The notes beneath the pieces were generated by a model. That model was given only the letters and a program-made list of their open reading frames with translations. It was not told the origin of the DNA and searched no databases. Positions 8,200-16,804 of a DNA stretch of 64,000 nt are shown here, one piece after another. Origin of the DNA: CAVQBL01 sp963710715 (lineage in GTDB: Bacteria > Pseudomonadota > Gammaproteobacteria > DSM-16500); NCBI GenBank assembly GCA_963710715.1, contig CAVQBL010000017.1:78838-142837 (forward strand). The letters are read 5' to 3'. The position numbers and the translations under genes were made by a program. How positions within the stretch are numbered: position 1 is the first letter of the stretch; each line of letters begins with the position of its first letter.

Positions 8200-9552
8200 C
8201 TATTTTCTCGAAACCTTGATACACCCTTTAAAAAATGGACTATGTTCCGGAAAAGTCCCGACAAAATCATTTTGCAGTGTTTGTAAAAATCGATTGTCTT
8301 GTTTCTCTAAGTGCTTACTTTCAATAACATTACCGTGGTTTTCTGGATTGATATGATAAAAATCAAAAGCCACTTGACGAATCGCTTGATCAAGTAGTGT
8401 CGTTGTTAAATTAAATTTTCCTGATAACAACTCATGAATATAACGCTTCAATAACGATGCTATTTGCGACATTTCTGTAATTAAACTGGTTCTTTCATTG
8501 GACTTGCTGGAAAATTCAGCTGCATTTGCAAAGCGTAAAGAATAATAAATGGGTAGAGTATTTTTACTTTTTAAATCAATTGAACTGGGTTGCATAATAG
8601 TAGGATGATACTCTTTTAAATTATATTCATTCAAATAAACCTCTTGTAACCCTTTGATGGGAGCCATCGAACTCTCAGTTGCAGGTGCAAAACCACATAC
8701 TGCGCCCGTGCTCATTGCCAAAAGATGTCGAACGGTTTCATCAATATAACGACTCGCTTTCACATAGCTGGATTGATGTATCAGAGGAAAAATTAAATCA
8801 CAACAAAGACGATTACGCCAAAAAGCACTTTCTTTCCATGCCAATTTATATAAATAATTGCTAAAGCGTAACCACGCAGGGTCATTTAAACGATTAAACC
8901 ATTTCTTTGAAAAATACAATAACTCAACATGCCAGGGTTCCAAAAATGCTTCACTTGCAGAAATTTCACGAAATACTTGCCAATGATTAATTAAACTTTT
9001 AGGCACATCTACTTGTAAGCCATATAATTTTTTTAGTCTATTATGCCTAGCCACCTCAGAAATTTTTGGCAACATAAAGATGGACCGTGCACCTGCTGTC
9101 ATATTCCAAATAAATTTAGGGTAATAGGATGGATTGCCACTCAATACACTTTGTGTGCCAAACAATCTGCCGGGAGCCGCGGCTTCATGCCCATAAAGCG
9201 GTATGGTTGCAACATCACGGCCTTTTGTTTCAACAAAAAGTTCCAGTACGTTTTTTAATACAAAAGTCACAGGCTTGGAAAATAAATTATAACCAAGATT
9301 TTCTTTGACATGAGATAAAATGGATGAATCTGTGATAGGAACAAGCTGACCTAATTTATTGGGCAAATATAATGTTCCGCTTTTTAATATCTCAGAGCCA
9401 TAAGGATAGCGTACTTTAAATAAAGTTAATGACGCACCTGGATTTAAATAATCGATAATTTCTGCAAGTTCGGGATTAAGAGATAAAACTTCTGCTCTGA
9501 TATTTTGCCAAGTCGTTTCTTCAATCGAACTTAAATGACACGTTTTTCGCAT
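8200..9552 (-). CDS. conserved-looking protein of unknown function
   Basis: I do not recognise this 450-residue protein. It has no signal peptide, no membrane segment and no obvious catalytic motif. The composition is that of a soluble, mostly helical protein with many aromatic residues (for example WHVELLYFSKKWFNRLND and KLAWKESAFWRNRLCCDL). The frame is intact and codon use resembles the neighbours, so it is a real gene. The ATG at 9552 is the first in frame. It lies upstream of and co-directional with csrA across an 80-bp gap only in map terms: csrA is transcribed first. A host-directed role is possible but nothing in the sequence shows it. Confidence 0.7.
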   Translation of the reverse strand: MRKTCHLSSIEETTWQNIRAEVLSLNPELAEIIDYLNPGASLTLFKVRYPYGSEILKSGTLYLPNKLGQLVPITDSSILSHVKENLGYNLFSKPVTFVLKNVLELFVETKGRDVATIPLYGHEAAAPGRLFGTQSVLSGNPSYYPKFIWNMTAGARSIFMLPKISEVARHNRLKKLYGLQVDVPKSLINHWQVFREISASEAFLEPWHVELLYFSKKWFNRLNDPAWLRFSNYLYKLAWKESAFWRNRLCCDLIFPLIHQSSYVKASRYIDETVRHLLAMSTGAVCGFAPATESSMAPIKGLQEVYLNEYNLKEYHPTIMQPSSIDLKSKNTLPIYYSLRFANAAEFSSKSNERTSLITEMSQIASLLKRYIHELLSGKFNLTTTLLDQAIRQVAFDFYHINPENHGNVIESKHLEKQDNRFLQTLQNDFVGTFPEHSPFFKGCIKVSRK

Positions 9553-9632
9553 TCTTCACCTAATATTTTTTCAAAACCTAACGCTCCGCCGAGCACATCC
9601 AACTCCTCGTTGTAAAAGCAAGACTTAATTCT

Positions 9633-9824
9633 TTATGCAGCCTTTTTAATTTGTTTTTCTTTTTGTTTTAGATCGTAGATTTCCCTGCGATCAACAGGCA
9701 TAGCACGCGGTGCACTAATACCTATACGAGCCTGACCTTTTTCAAAACCGACTAATATAATTTTGATTTCACCCATTTCACCTAATACAATTTCTTCTCC
9801 GATATGTCTTGATAATATCAACAT
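9633..9824 (-). CDS. csrA: carbon storage regulator CsrA
   Basis: The 63-residue protein matches CsrA/RsmA along its length: MLILSRHIGEEIVLGEMGEI, then QARIGISAPRAMPVDRREIYD. The conserved arginines of the RNA-binding surface (R6, and R46-R47 in VDRREIY) are present. CsrA dimers bind GGA motifs in mRNA leaders and control translation. In Legionella and Coxiella they govern the switch between replicative and transmissive phases. A strong AGGAGGA box sits just before the ATG and could itself be a CsrA site. It follows, on the same strand, a LuxR-type gene and a receiver-domain gene. Confidence 0.96.
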   Translation of the reverse strand: MLILSRHIGEEIVLGEMGEIKIILVGFEKGQARIGISAPRAMPVDRREIYDLKQKEKQIKKAA

Positions 9825-9858
9825 TTTAATTTCCTCCTAAAAATATTTGTAAATCTAT

Positions 9859-10239
9859 TTAAACATCAAAACCAACTACTTGCTCTTTTAAAACGGTTGT
9901 GTTTCCTTCTTCTGTTGGTGTGATATAACCATATTTAATACCTCGTATAATGGCATGTGTCATATTCTTACATTTCAGTTTTTTCTTTATTTCACCTCTA
10001 TATTGTTCAACGGTTTTTCGACTTATTTTTAATAACTCAGCTGTTTCGGTTGAACTATGTCCCAATGCGGCAAGAGATAAACATTCTTTTTCTCGTTTAG
10101 TTAGTCTTTTATCAAAAAGCATTTTTGCCTTAAGCCCAACATTAAAAAGCATAGACTCCACTGTTTTAATTTGTTTTTTATTAGGTGTTTTATTACCTAG
10201 AAATTCGATTAAGCTTTTTGCTAGAGAATGTTTTTTCAT
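9859..10239 (-). CDS. LuxR-type HTH transcriptional regulator without receiver domain
   Basis: Residues about 60-115 of this 126-residue protein form a typical GerE/LuxR DNA-binding domain (LTKREKECLSLAALGHSSTETAELL, then ISRKTVEQYRGEIKKKLKC). The first 55 residues are helical and match no receiver, PAS or autoinducer-binding domain that I recognise. It sits 33 bp downstream of a receiver-containing gene and 35 bp upstream of csrA on the same strand, so a regulatory operon is likely. LetA/GacA-type regulators have a receiver fused to this HTH. Here the two are separate proteins. Confidence 0.88.
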   Translation of the reverse strand: MKKHSLAKSLIEFLGNKTPNKKQIKTVESMLFNVGLKAKMLFDKRLTKREKECLSLAALGHSSTETAELLKISRKTVEQYRGEIKKKLKCKNMTHAIIRGIKYGYITPTEEGNTTVLKEQVVGFDV

Positions 10240-10271
10240 AATAATTTCACCTATATATTAATTTAAAAAAA

Positions 10272-10895
10272 TCATTGTTTTCTTACTAAAGTCTTTAATA
10301 AAATTTTAAGTTCACTTATATCTACGGGTTTTTGCATGATGGCATTAAATTTTGCATTCTTACTTTTTTCTTTAACTTCTGTTGTAGGGTTCGCAGTAAT
10401 CGCGATGATTGGTATATCTTTTAATAAGATATTTTCTCGTATTTTAGTTGCAGCTTGGATTCCATCCATTCCGGGCATTTGTATATCCATTAGAACCACA
10501 TCATGTGATTTGCATAACATATCTAGTGCTTCATAACCGTTATTAGCTATATCAACTTTGCAATTAATGTTTTTTAACAATTCACTATGTATCTTTTGTA
10601 TGATGAGATCATCTTCGACTAATAGCACTGATAACTTCTTGGTTTTTTTACATTCGGATGATTTTATAAAAGAGTTATCACCAGATGTGTTTTGTGCATT
10701 TGTTATTAAATAATTGGCAAACTTGAGTAACTCTTTTCCTAGCATAGCTATGTCTTTAAAATAAGTTTTTTGCACCGAGCTTAATGGTAGTTTTTCATGG
10801 TTAAGTAAGTGAATACATCCTAAAATGCCAGTTAAAGGGGTAAGAAGATTATGACTTAGTACCTGGCGGTTTACTGGAAGGTTGATAGTATTCAT
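10272..10895 (-). CDS. hybrid kinase stub: HisKA-like dimerisation segment plus receiver domain, no ATPase domain
   Basis: Residues about 8-65 of this 207-residue protein resemble a HisKA helix pair with the H-box SHNLLTPLTGILG. Residues about 80-203 are a standard receiver: LSVLLVEDDLIIQKIH, phospho-acceptor Asp in VVLMDIQMPGMDG, Thr in IAITANP, and Lys in IMQKPVDI. The HATPase domain expected between them is absent, and the linker of about 20 residues shows no scar. It could accept phosphate from another kinase or act as a scaffold. It is first in a likely operon with the LuxR-type gene and csrA. Confidence 0.85.
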   Translation of the reverse strand: MNTINLPVNRQVLSHNLLTPLTGILGCIHLLNHEKLPLSSVQKTYFKDIAMLGKELLKFANYLITNAQNTSGDNSFIKSSECKKTKKLSVLLVEDDLIIQKIHSELLKNINCKVDIANNGYEALDMLCKSHDVVLMDIQMPGMDGIQAATKIRENILLKDIPIIAITANPTTEVKEKSKNAKFNAIMQKPVDISELKILLKTLVRKQ

Positions 10896-11167
10896 ATGTT
10901 GCTCCTTGTAACCTGTATATATAGTGTTAGTAATCTATTGCTATGTAAGTTTAAATATTTAAACTAATTTACTTAGTATTTTACCATTAATAGGCGTGAT
11001 TTTATACAGCATAAATCTGTATATTTTGTAATCAAATTGCTATAATAACTTTATCAAAAAGATGAGTTATTGATTTATAAAATAATTCTATCTAGATAAA
11101 TATGGTGATAGGAAAGAGAATATAGTGCTTTAATAAGCATGATTTATAACAACTAAAGGTGATTACT

Positions 11168-11698
11168 ATGACTGATAAAATATGGCATCTCGCTGAATCT
11201 ACAGAAGAAACAAAAGTGACCAAATTGGAATTACAGTTGTGGCGAGTTCTTCATGGTTTTATGCGCTGGCAAGAAGAATGCGAAAAAATGGCTAATAATA
11301 ACGAGCTATCGTCCGACGAGCTGGCTGTACTACATATCATTAGGATGAAAGATAGGCCTAAAACAATAGCAGATATCGGTAGATTACTAAATAGAGATAA
11401 CCCTTTCAGCATTAACTACAATATAAATAAGCTGCTAAAATTAGGATTAGTCAAAAAAATCCCAACAGCCAGCAAGAAGCAGTATCAGTATTCTATTACT
11501 GAGGAAGGTATGAAAAATACAAATGCTTATACTGAAGCACGCAGGAGTATTTTTATTAATGAATTTACAAAAGATTTGCAACAAATTAATTTAGAGGAAA
11601 TCACTAACGGGCTAATGAAGTTAAAAGGCATTTATGAAGAAGCAGCTTGTGTAGCCTCGTCTTATAAACCAGAAAATCAAAATAAAAAGCAGAAATAA
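11168..11698 (+). CDS. MarR-like winged-helix regulator
   Basis: The protein is 176 residues from the ATG at 11168, chosen because AAAGGTGAT lies just upstream; a GTG at 11159 is also in frame. The core (LSSDELAVLHIIRMKDRPKTIADIGRLL, then NPFSINYNINKLLKLGLVKKI and a QYQYSITEEG wing) is a winged helix-turn-helix like the MarR group. The N-terminal helix (LELQLWRVLHGFMRWQEECEKM) and C-terminal helix are probably for dimerisation. It is divergent from the receiver/LuxR/csrA block across a 270-bp AT-rich gap, which probably holds both promoters. The ligand is unknown. Confidence 0.8.
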   Translation: MTDKIWHLAESTEETKVTKLELQLWRVLHGFMRWQEECEKMANNNELSSDELAVLHIIRMKDRPKTIADIGRLLNRDNPFSINYNINKLLKLGLVKKIPTASKKQYQYSITEEGMKNTNAYTEARRSIFINEFTKDLQQINLEEITNGLMKLKGIYEEAACVASSYKPENQNKKQK

Positions 11699-11851
11699 AT
11701 TATTTAATAAATAATTATTTTTACTTATAGTAATGGAGAAATCAATAAAACATATTGCCAGTGAGTATGGGACAAGCCAAATTCACATTTTGCTTTTATT
11801 CTTAAAAAAAACGATTCCAAATATCATTATTTAATAATAGAAAACAGTTAA

Positions 11852-11983
11852 GCAAAATCACCGGCGCTTGCTGATAAGTTAGCGAATACACCTCACATCA
11901 GTGATCCCGCTCGAACCGAAAATATGATTAAAGAAATCGAGGAAGGCGAAGTTGCTTTTGAAGTAGGTGATCTCAATGCATAA
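11852..11983 (+). pseudogene. unidentified gene fragment upstream of the diiron protein
   Basis: A 43-codon stretch without a usable start near its beginning reads LADKLANTPHISDPARTENM, then an acidic tail (EIEEGEVAFEVGDLNA). It ends 8 bases into the next gene. A TAA lies immediately before it in frame. It looks like the C-terminal scrap of a lost gene, and the acidic helix might recall small antitoxin-like tails, but I cannot name it. Confidence 0.35.
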
Positions 11984-12662
11984 AACTGAGGATATCAATA
12001 TGATAAAAGCTAAATCCCCAGAAAAAGCAAGCCTAGAGCTATTGTTGCAAAAAAACCAAAAATTTGCAGATCATTATAAAACAAGTCCTATCATGCATCT
12101 TATTAAAAGTAATGACATGAAGGAGAAGAAAAAAAGAGAAAGACTGTTAGATTGTATACAAACTTTCTCTGACTACTTTCAAAAAACAGTTATATTAAGA
12201 AATGCTCTTTGTGATAACCGAAAATTTCTAGCAGTAACGCAGCTGCACCTTCAAGAAGAATTCTGCCACAATCTTAAACTTCTGGCCGATAGAAGTTATA
12301 ATCCGCCGACATGGAATCCTATTTTGGATGCCACGGCCAGTTGGTTTACTTGGAAGATGTTTACCTTGGATAATGAGGAAAAAATTGTGTTAATGCATCT
12401 TGTGCTAGAAACCAGTGCAAATATATTTTTCAAAGAAGCACATAAGGTAATGCATGCGTATGGAGAGACAGATTATTTTAAAATTCATGCAGAGGTAGAC
12501 AGCGAGCATGAAAAAATGGGAGCAGAGCTTTTAAAAAATCTCAGCACTGATAAATATGAACGATTACTTGAAGTACAATATCAAGGTTGGGAAATGCTTA
12601 ATGCGGTTTGCGATCAAATCGCTGCTTTAACAAATTCTGAACATGGTAGTTGCGTCTTGTAA
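11976..12662 (+). CDS. haem-oxygenase-like diiron (HDO/CADD-like) protein
   Basis: The protein is 228 residues from the ATG at 11976, preceded by GTAGGTGA. The helical sequence contains the ligand pattern of haem-oxygenase-like diiron enzymes: EExxH at about 94-98 (LQEEFCHNL), a glutamate at 145 (LVLETSANIFF), and HxxxDxxH at 171-178 (KIHAEVDSEHEKMG). CADD of Chlamydia, which makes p-aminobenzoate, and several oxidative decarboxylases belong here. The substrate cannot be read from sequence. It stands between a gene fragment and rlmI, and no metabolic partner is adjacent. Assignment to the superfamily is fairly secure, while function is open. Confidence 0.72.
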   Translation: MHKTEDINMIKAKSPEKASLELLLQKNQKFADHYKTSPIMHLIKSNDMKEKKKRERLLDCIQTFSDYFQKTVILRNALCDNRKFLAVTQLHLQEEFCHNLKLLADRSYNPPTWNPILDATASWFTWKMFTLDNEEKIVLMHLVLETSANIFFKEAHKVMHAYGETDYFKIHAEVDSEHEKMGAELLKNLSTDKYERLLEVQYQGWEMLNAVCDQIAALTNSEHGSCVL

Positions 12663-12799
12663 CATAACACCAAAGAACCTAGATTTTGAAAAAAACATGA
12701 GAAAGGGGTATCATTATTTAACAACCAACAGTGCTGATTGCTGCGTATTCGTTCAGTTAGCTACAATTTATTTACCTGAAGAGCTATGGAATAACCATC

Positions 12800-13999
12800 A
12801 TGACACTATCAACACTACGCCTGAAAAAAAATGAAGACCGACGCATACGTGCTGGGCATGTGTGGATTTACAGCAATGAGATAGACAGTGCAGCGACACC
12901 GTTAAAAAATTTCAGCGCGGGGCAAGAAGTGTTAGTGATCGCGCATGATAAAACACCTCTAGGCGTTGCATATGTCAATCCGCATTCATTGATTTCTGCG
13001 CGTTTATTTACTCGCAATCCTAAAGAACAACTCGATGAGAATTTGTTAGTTTCGCGTATTAAGACTGCTCTCACTTGGCGAGAACGCTTATTTTCAAAAT
13101 CTTTTTATCGTTTAGTCTTCGGTGAAAGTGACGGGCTTCCAGGCGTCATCATTGATCGTTTTGCAAATGATTTCGTCATGCAAATTAATACCGCTGGCAT
13201 GGAGGCAAAAAAAGATTTGCTTTGTAGCGCATTACAAACAGCCATCCCAACGGTAAATTCCATTTTGTTACGCAATGATAGTGGGATACGACAATATGAA
13301 AATTTAGAAACGTATGTGGCAGCAGGATTGGGATCGCCACCGAAAAAAATTCAACTTGAAGAAAATGATGCCATTTTTTATGCGCCTCTTTGGGAAGGAC
13401 AAAAAACCGGTTGGTTTTACGATCATCGTTTAAATCGCTCGCGCTTACCAAATTATGTCGTCAATCGGCGCGTATTAGATGTTTTTAGTTATTTAGGCGC
13501 ATGGGGAATTCAAGCCGCAAAGTTTGGCGCAAAAGAAATTTATTGTGTGGATTCTTCCGCTTTCGCTACCGCTTTGATTGAAGAAAATGCAAAGCTAAAT
13601 CATGTGGCAGAAAAAACGAAGATACTGTGTGAAGATGCTTTTGTTGCATTAAAGAATTTACATCAAGCGAAAGAAAAATTTGATGTCATTATATTAGATC
13701 CTCCCGCATTTATTAAAAAACAAAAAGACAGTAAAGAAGGATCATTGGCTTACCAGCGTATTAATGAAGCGGCATTAAAATTATTATCCCCTGGCGGAAT
13801 TTTGATTTCTTGTTCTTGCTCTATGCATTTTCAATATGATGATTTAGTACAATCCATACGCCGCGCGGGTTTAAATACAAATAGCTTGTTACAAATGGTG
13901 GAACGTGGACATCAGGCACCGGATCATCCGGTGCATTTAGCTATTCCTGAAACGGATTATTTGAAAATGGTGATCGTGCGGAATATACATTCACCCTAG
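12800..13999 (+). CDS. rlmI: 23S rRNA m5C1962 methyltransferase RlmI
   Basis: The 399-residue length is that of RlmI. An N-terminal PUA domain (LRLKKNEDRRIRAGHVWIYS) leads to a linker domain with YRLVFGESDGLPGVIIDRF. The C-terminal Rossmann methyltransferase has VLDVFSYLGAWGIQAAKFGA (SAM site), FDVIILDPPAFIK, and the catalytic cysteine region LISCSCSMHF. It methylates C1962 of 23S rRNA. Its last four bases overlap the end of the convergent large gene at 13996. The frame is intact. Confidence 0.93.
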   Translation: MTLSTLRLKKNEDRRIRAGHVWIYSNEIDSAATPLKNFSAGQEVLVIAHDKTPLGVAYVNPHSLISARLFTRNPKEQLDENLLVSRIKTALTWRERLFSKSFYRLVFGESDGLPGVIIDRFANDFVMQINTAGMEAKKDLLCSALQTAIPTVNSILLRNDSGIRQYENLETYVAAGLGSPPKKIQLEENDAIFYAPLWEGQKTGWFYDHRLNRSRLPNYVVNRRVLDVFSYLGAWGIQAAKFGAKEIYCVDSSAFATALIEENAKLNHVAEKTKILCEDAFVALKNLHQAKEKFDVIILDPPAFIKKQKDSKEGSLAYQRINEAALKLLSPGGILISCSCSMHFQYDDLVQSIRRAGLNTNSLLQMVERGHQAPDHPVHLAIPETDYLKMVIVRNIHSP

Positions 14000-16650
14000 T
14001 GATGGCCACCTCGGCGAGCTTGCGAAATCGGCTGACTCGTACTTTTTATCGTAGTCTCGGGTAACTTTATCTGACAGTTTTCAAATAATTTATCAAAATT
14101 TTTGTTTGAATTATCCTCATATTTCCAGCCTTTAAGCTGACATATTCTGGCGCATGCTTTTGAAAATACAGGATCACCAATTTCTTCAATAATGATAGTT
14201 TGATTTTTACTGTTCTTACGTAATGATGCACAAAGTTGATATGCAAAAGACAAGTGCGCGTTTGTATAAGCATTAAACAACTGATCTGCTAATAAATTTG
14301 CATTAAGTCCACTGATTTTTTTCAGCGCTTGCAAAAGCATATCTCTCGATATTGGCTTTTCAAACTTAATTTGCTGCTTCAATGCTCCCATAACTTTTTC
14401 TATATCTATATTTTTATAGCGTGCTAGCAACGTCGCGAAAATTCGTGACATATTATTGTTAACAGGTGAGTTAAGCAAAAATGTTTGATATCCATTTGTA
14501 TTCGTACAACGTTCAACATAACAGTAATCATTCGCTGTTTGCTGAGATGCGCGCGTCATTAATACTTCTTTATTAAGGCTCAGTTTATCTACGGAATAAA
14601 ATATACATTCACCCGGCTTTAAACCTTCTGATGTCCCTTCTCCTTCCTCCTCCTCTGTACTACCAGCAGAGACTAAAGTAGGTTTAGTATTTTGAAGGCT
14701 ATCCATGAACTCACTCTCATCCATTTTTATTGGCGAACTGTGGCTCACTTCAAATGATACAAATAAATCTTGAGAAGATATATGGTGATCTTCAAAAAAT
14801 ACTCCTGGTTGACCATTTGACGAGTGGTTTGTGCTACCGCCAGTGCCAATGAAGTTCGTCAGAGACCTATCAACTGAACTCGTCCTAGAACGGTTCCCAT
14901 GATCTATTTGAGTGCTCTGTAATGAGACGGATGTGGAGATGCTTGGTTCGTGTTCATTCATTTGTCGTAAAATATTCAATGTCTGCTCTGCATCAAGCCC
15001 TAATTTTTCATACGCATTTTTAATATCCTCGTTTGACCCATTAAGGTTTTTAATAACTTTTTCTATATCCTGTATATTTAAAAGTAAAAAATTCTGGAAA
15101 ATAGTATCGTGAAAAGAACCATTTATCATAGAACGAACAATGTTTTTTTCCTTGGATAATGCAACAGAGGAAACAGAAAAATCTTTCTTCAATTTTTCCC
15201 AACGCTTCAATTTTATAACAGCATTATCCGAATTCTTTTTAAATTCATCCCATATGAATCCAATTTTCTTATGTAACTCCATATCTGCACGTGCAAAAAA
15301 TTTCTTAAGATATATTTCTTGCGCTTCTATTGCTTTTACTAATTGAGAATTTTGTTCTTTTTCGGCTTGTTCCAGCATCCAGACATAATGATTTTCTGAA
15401 AATAATTTATTTTTTTCATTATTCGTGATTTTGAGACCACAATTTTTTATTCTTCTGGCAAGAGAATCATTTTTTTCGAACAATGATTTCTTTTCATCGA
15501 ACAATAGTTTGTTATCCCTAGCCCTTTTTCTCTTTTCTTCCTCAGCCGAGATTTGACTTTGCGTTTGATGGAGATCAAATGCTCCCCCTAGAGCCATTGA
15601 TAGATCGATATAGTCTTTTACAGACTCTTTGTTGTCTGCTAATACTTTCTGTAAAGTTTGGCGTTCCCGCAGCAATAATGACAATAACAACGGCCTACGT
15701 CCCAGAATTCGGATGGTTTCTATGTTACGATTTAAACAAATTTCAGCAAAAACTTTATCTTGTTCATTACCAGCAGAAAAACCTAAACTCGACATTGCGG
15801 ATACACAACCCTCTCTGCTTGAACTTGAAGGCATGAGACGCGTTTGTAACATTTCTTTAAATGTCACAATCGCTTCCGTTTTTGAAGATGGCTTCTTCCA
15901 TCTTCTATTAGCACTAAACATAATCAAAGGCTTTACCACGGAATCCCGATTAAGTAACAATTGTTGTTGAAGCACAGGATACTTGACATTGTAATTTATA
16001 ATCGCATCACCCTGTCGGGACATGCCAAAAACATTCAGAGTGAAAAAATCTTTAAAACGATTATAAAAATATTTTAAAACTCCAACATCACTAGGCACTT
16101 TATCATCCATACCAAGACGGTTTTTAATCCAGGTAGAAAAATATTCGCCCACGTCTTTCAACTTAGTGCTTTTACCCACAGGCACGGCAACAGGTAAAAC
16201 AGGTTTTCGACAAAAACTATCTACTTCTTTAGAAAGTCTTTCTAAATCTTGATAAAGTTGATTATATAGATCCTTAGCTAGATTTTTAACTAAGTCATCC
16301 ACTGGAATTTCCTTGGGAGCTTCATTAACCGGGAAATGCCATGCATCCATTGTTTTTTTATTATTAGGGTCTAATAATATTGCAAGTAGTGTTGGATTAG
16401 CTTTTGGTCCTGTCCCTGCTAATTTTATCATTTCGTCTATTATCTTTTCTTGTATTACCTTTTCTTCTTTTTCCGGTTCTGCCGATTTGCTTTCAATATT
16501 TGCATATGAAATTACTCGACGAGCAGCAACCGAATTATGTTTTGCGTCTATATCATCTGCTAAACTTGGCTTTTCATCTCGTTTTGAATCTGAACTGCGG
16601 CTATCACTCATATGCTTAAATCTCAATCTAAAATTAAGAAAGCGAAACAC
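13996..16650 (-). CDS. large soluble protein of unknown function, candidate secreted effector
   Basis: This 884-residue protein has no signal peptide or membrane segment. Residues 15-70 are charged and disordered-looking (MSDSRSSDSKRDEKPSLADD). The middle is rich in Lys, Glu and Leu and probably coiled (about 370-560). Low-complexity Ser/Thr/Gly stretches follow at about 590-670 (including EEEEGEGTSEG), and the C-terminal part is globular. The tail is polar and basic (STSQPISQARRGGHH). I recognise no catalytic domain. Size, hydrophilicity and position as a single gene fit Dot/Icm-type effectors of Legionellales, but that is inference. The GTG at 16650 has an AAGGA box; an ATG 14 codons later is an alternative start. 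Confidence 0.75.
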   Translation of the reverse strand: MFRFLNFRLRFKHMSDSRSSDSKRDEKPSLADDIDAKHNSVAARRVISYANIESKSAEPEKEEKVIQEKIIDEMIKLAGTGPKANPTLLAILLDPNNKKTMDAWHFPVNEAPKEIPVDDLVKNLAKDLYNQLYQDLERLSKEVDSFCRKPVLPVAVPVGKSTKLKDVGEYFSTWIKNRLGMDDKVPSDVGVLKYFYNRFKDFFTLNVFGMSRQGDAIINYNVKYPVLQQQLLLNRDSVVKPLIMFSANRRWKKPSSKTEAIVTFKEMLQTRLMPSSSSREGCVSAMSSLGFSAGNEQDKVFAEICLNRNIETIRILGRRPLLLSLLLRERQTLQKVLADNKESVKDYIDLSMALGGAFDLHQTQSQISAEEEKRKRARDNKLLFDEKKSLFEKNDSLARRIKNCGLKITNNEKNKLFSENHYVWMLEQAEKEQNSQLVKAIEAQEIYLKKFFARADMELHKKIGFIWDEFKKNSDNAVIKLKRWEKLKKDFSVSSVALSKEKNIVRSMINGSFHDTIFQNFLLLNIQDIEKVIKNLNGSNEDIKNAYEKLGLDAEQTLNILRQMNEHEPSISTSVSLQSTQIDHGNRSRTSSVDRSLTNFIGTGGSTNHSSNGQPGVFFEDHHISSQDLFVSFEVSHSSPIKMDESEFMDSLQNTKPTLVSAGSTEEEEGEGTSEGLKPGECIFYSVDKLSLNKEVLMTRASQQTANDYCYVERCTNTNGYQTFLLNSPVNNNMSRIFATLLARYKNIDIEKVMGALKQQIKFEKPISRDMLLQALKKISGLNANLLADQLFNAYTNAHLSFAYQLCASLRKNSKNQTIIIEEIGDPVFSKACARICQLKGWKYEDNSNKNFDKLFENCQIKLPETTIKSTSQPISQARRGGHH

Positions 16651-16804
16651 CCTATTCCTTAGTTTTATTATAAGTGATATTACATTAATAAATCCTTAAA
16701 AGAATAATGCAAAAACTTGATTTTTTATCATGGTGTTATAGGAAACCCCGCAGCACTTTCTGCCACGGGAGATGTTTTGTTAAGGAGGAGAGAATTAGGG
16801 TCTA

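Noticed and set aside
12643..12834. 63-codon ORF between the diiron protein gene and rlmI
   Set aside because: It overlaps both neighbours, has an improbable composition and no good ribosome site; it is probably non-coding spacer.
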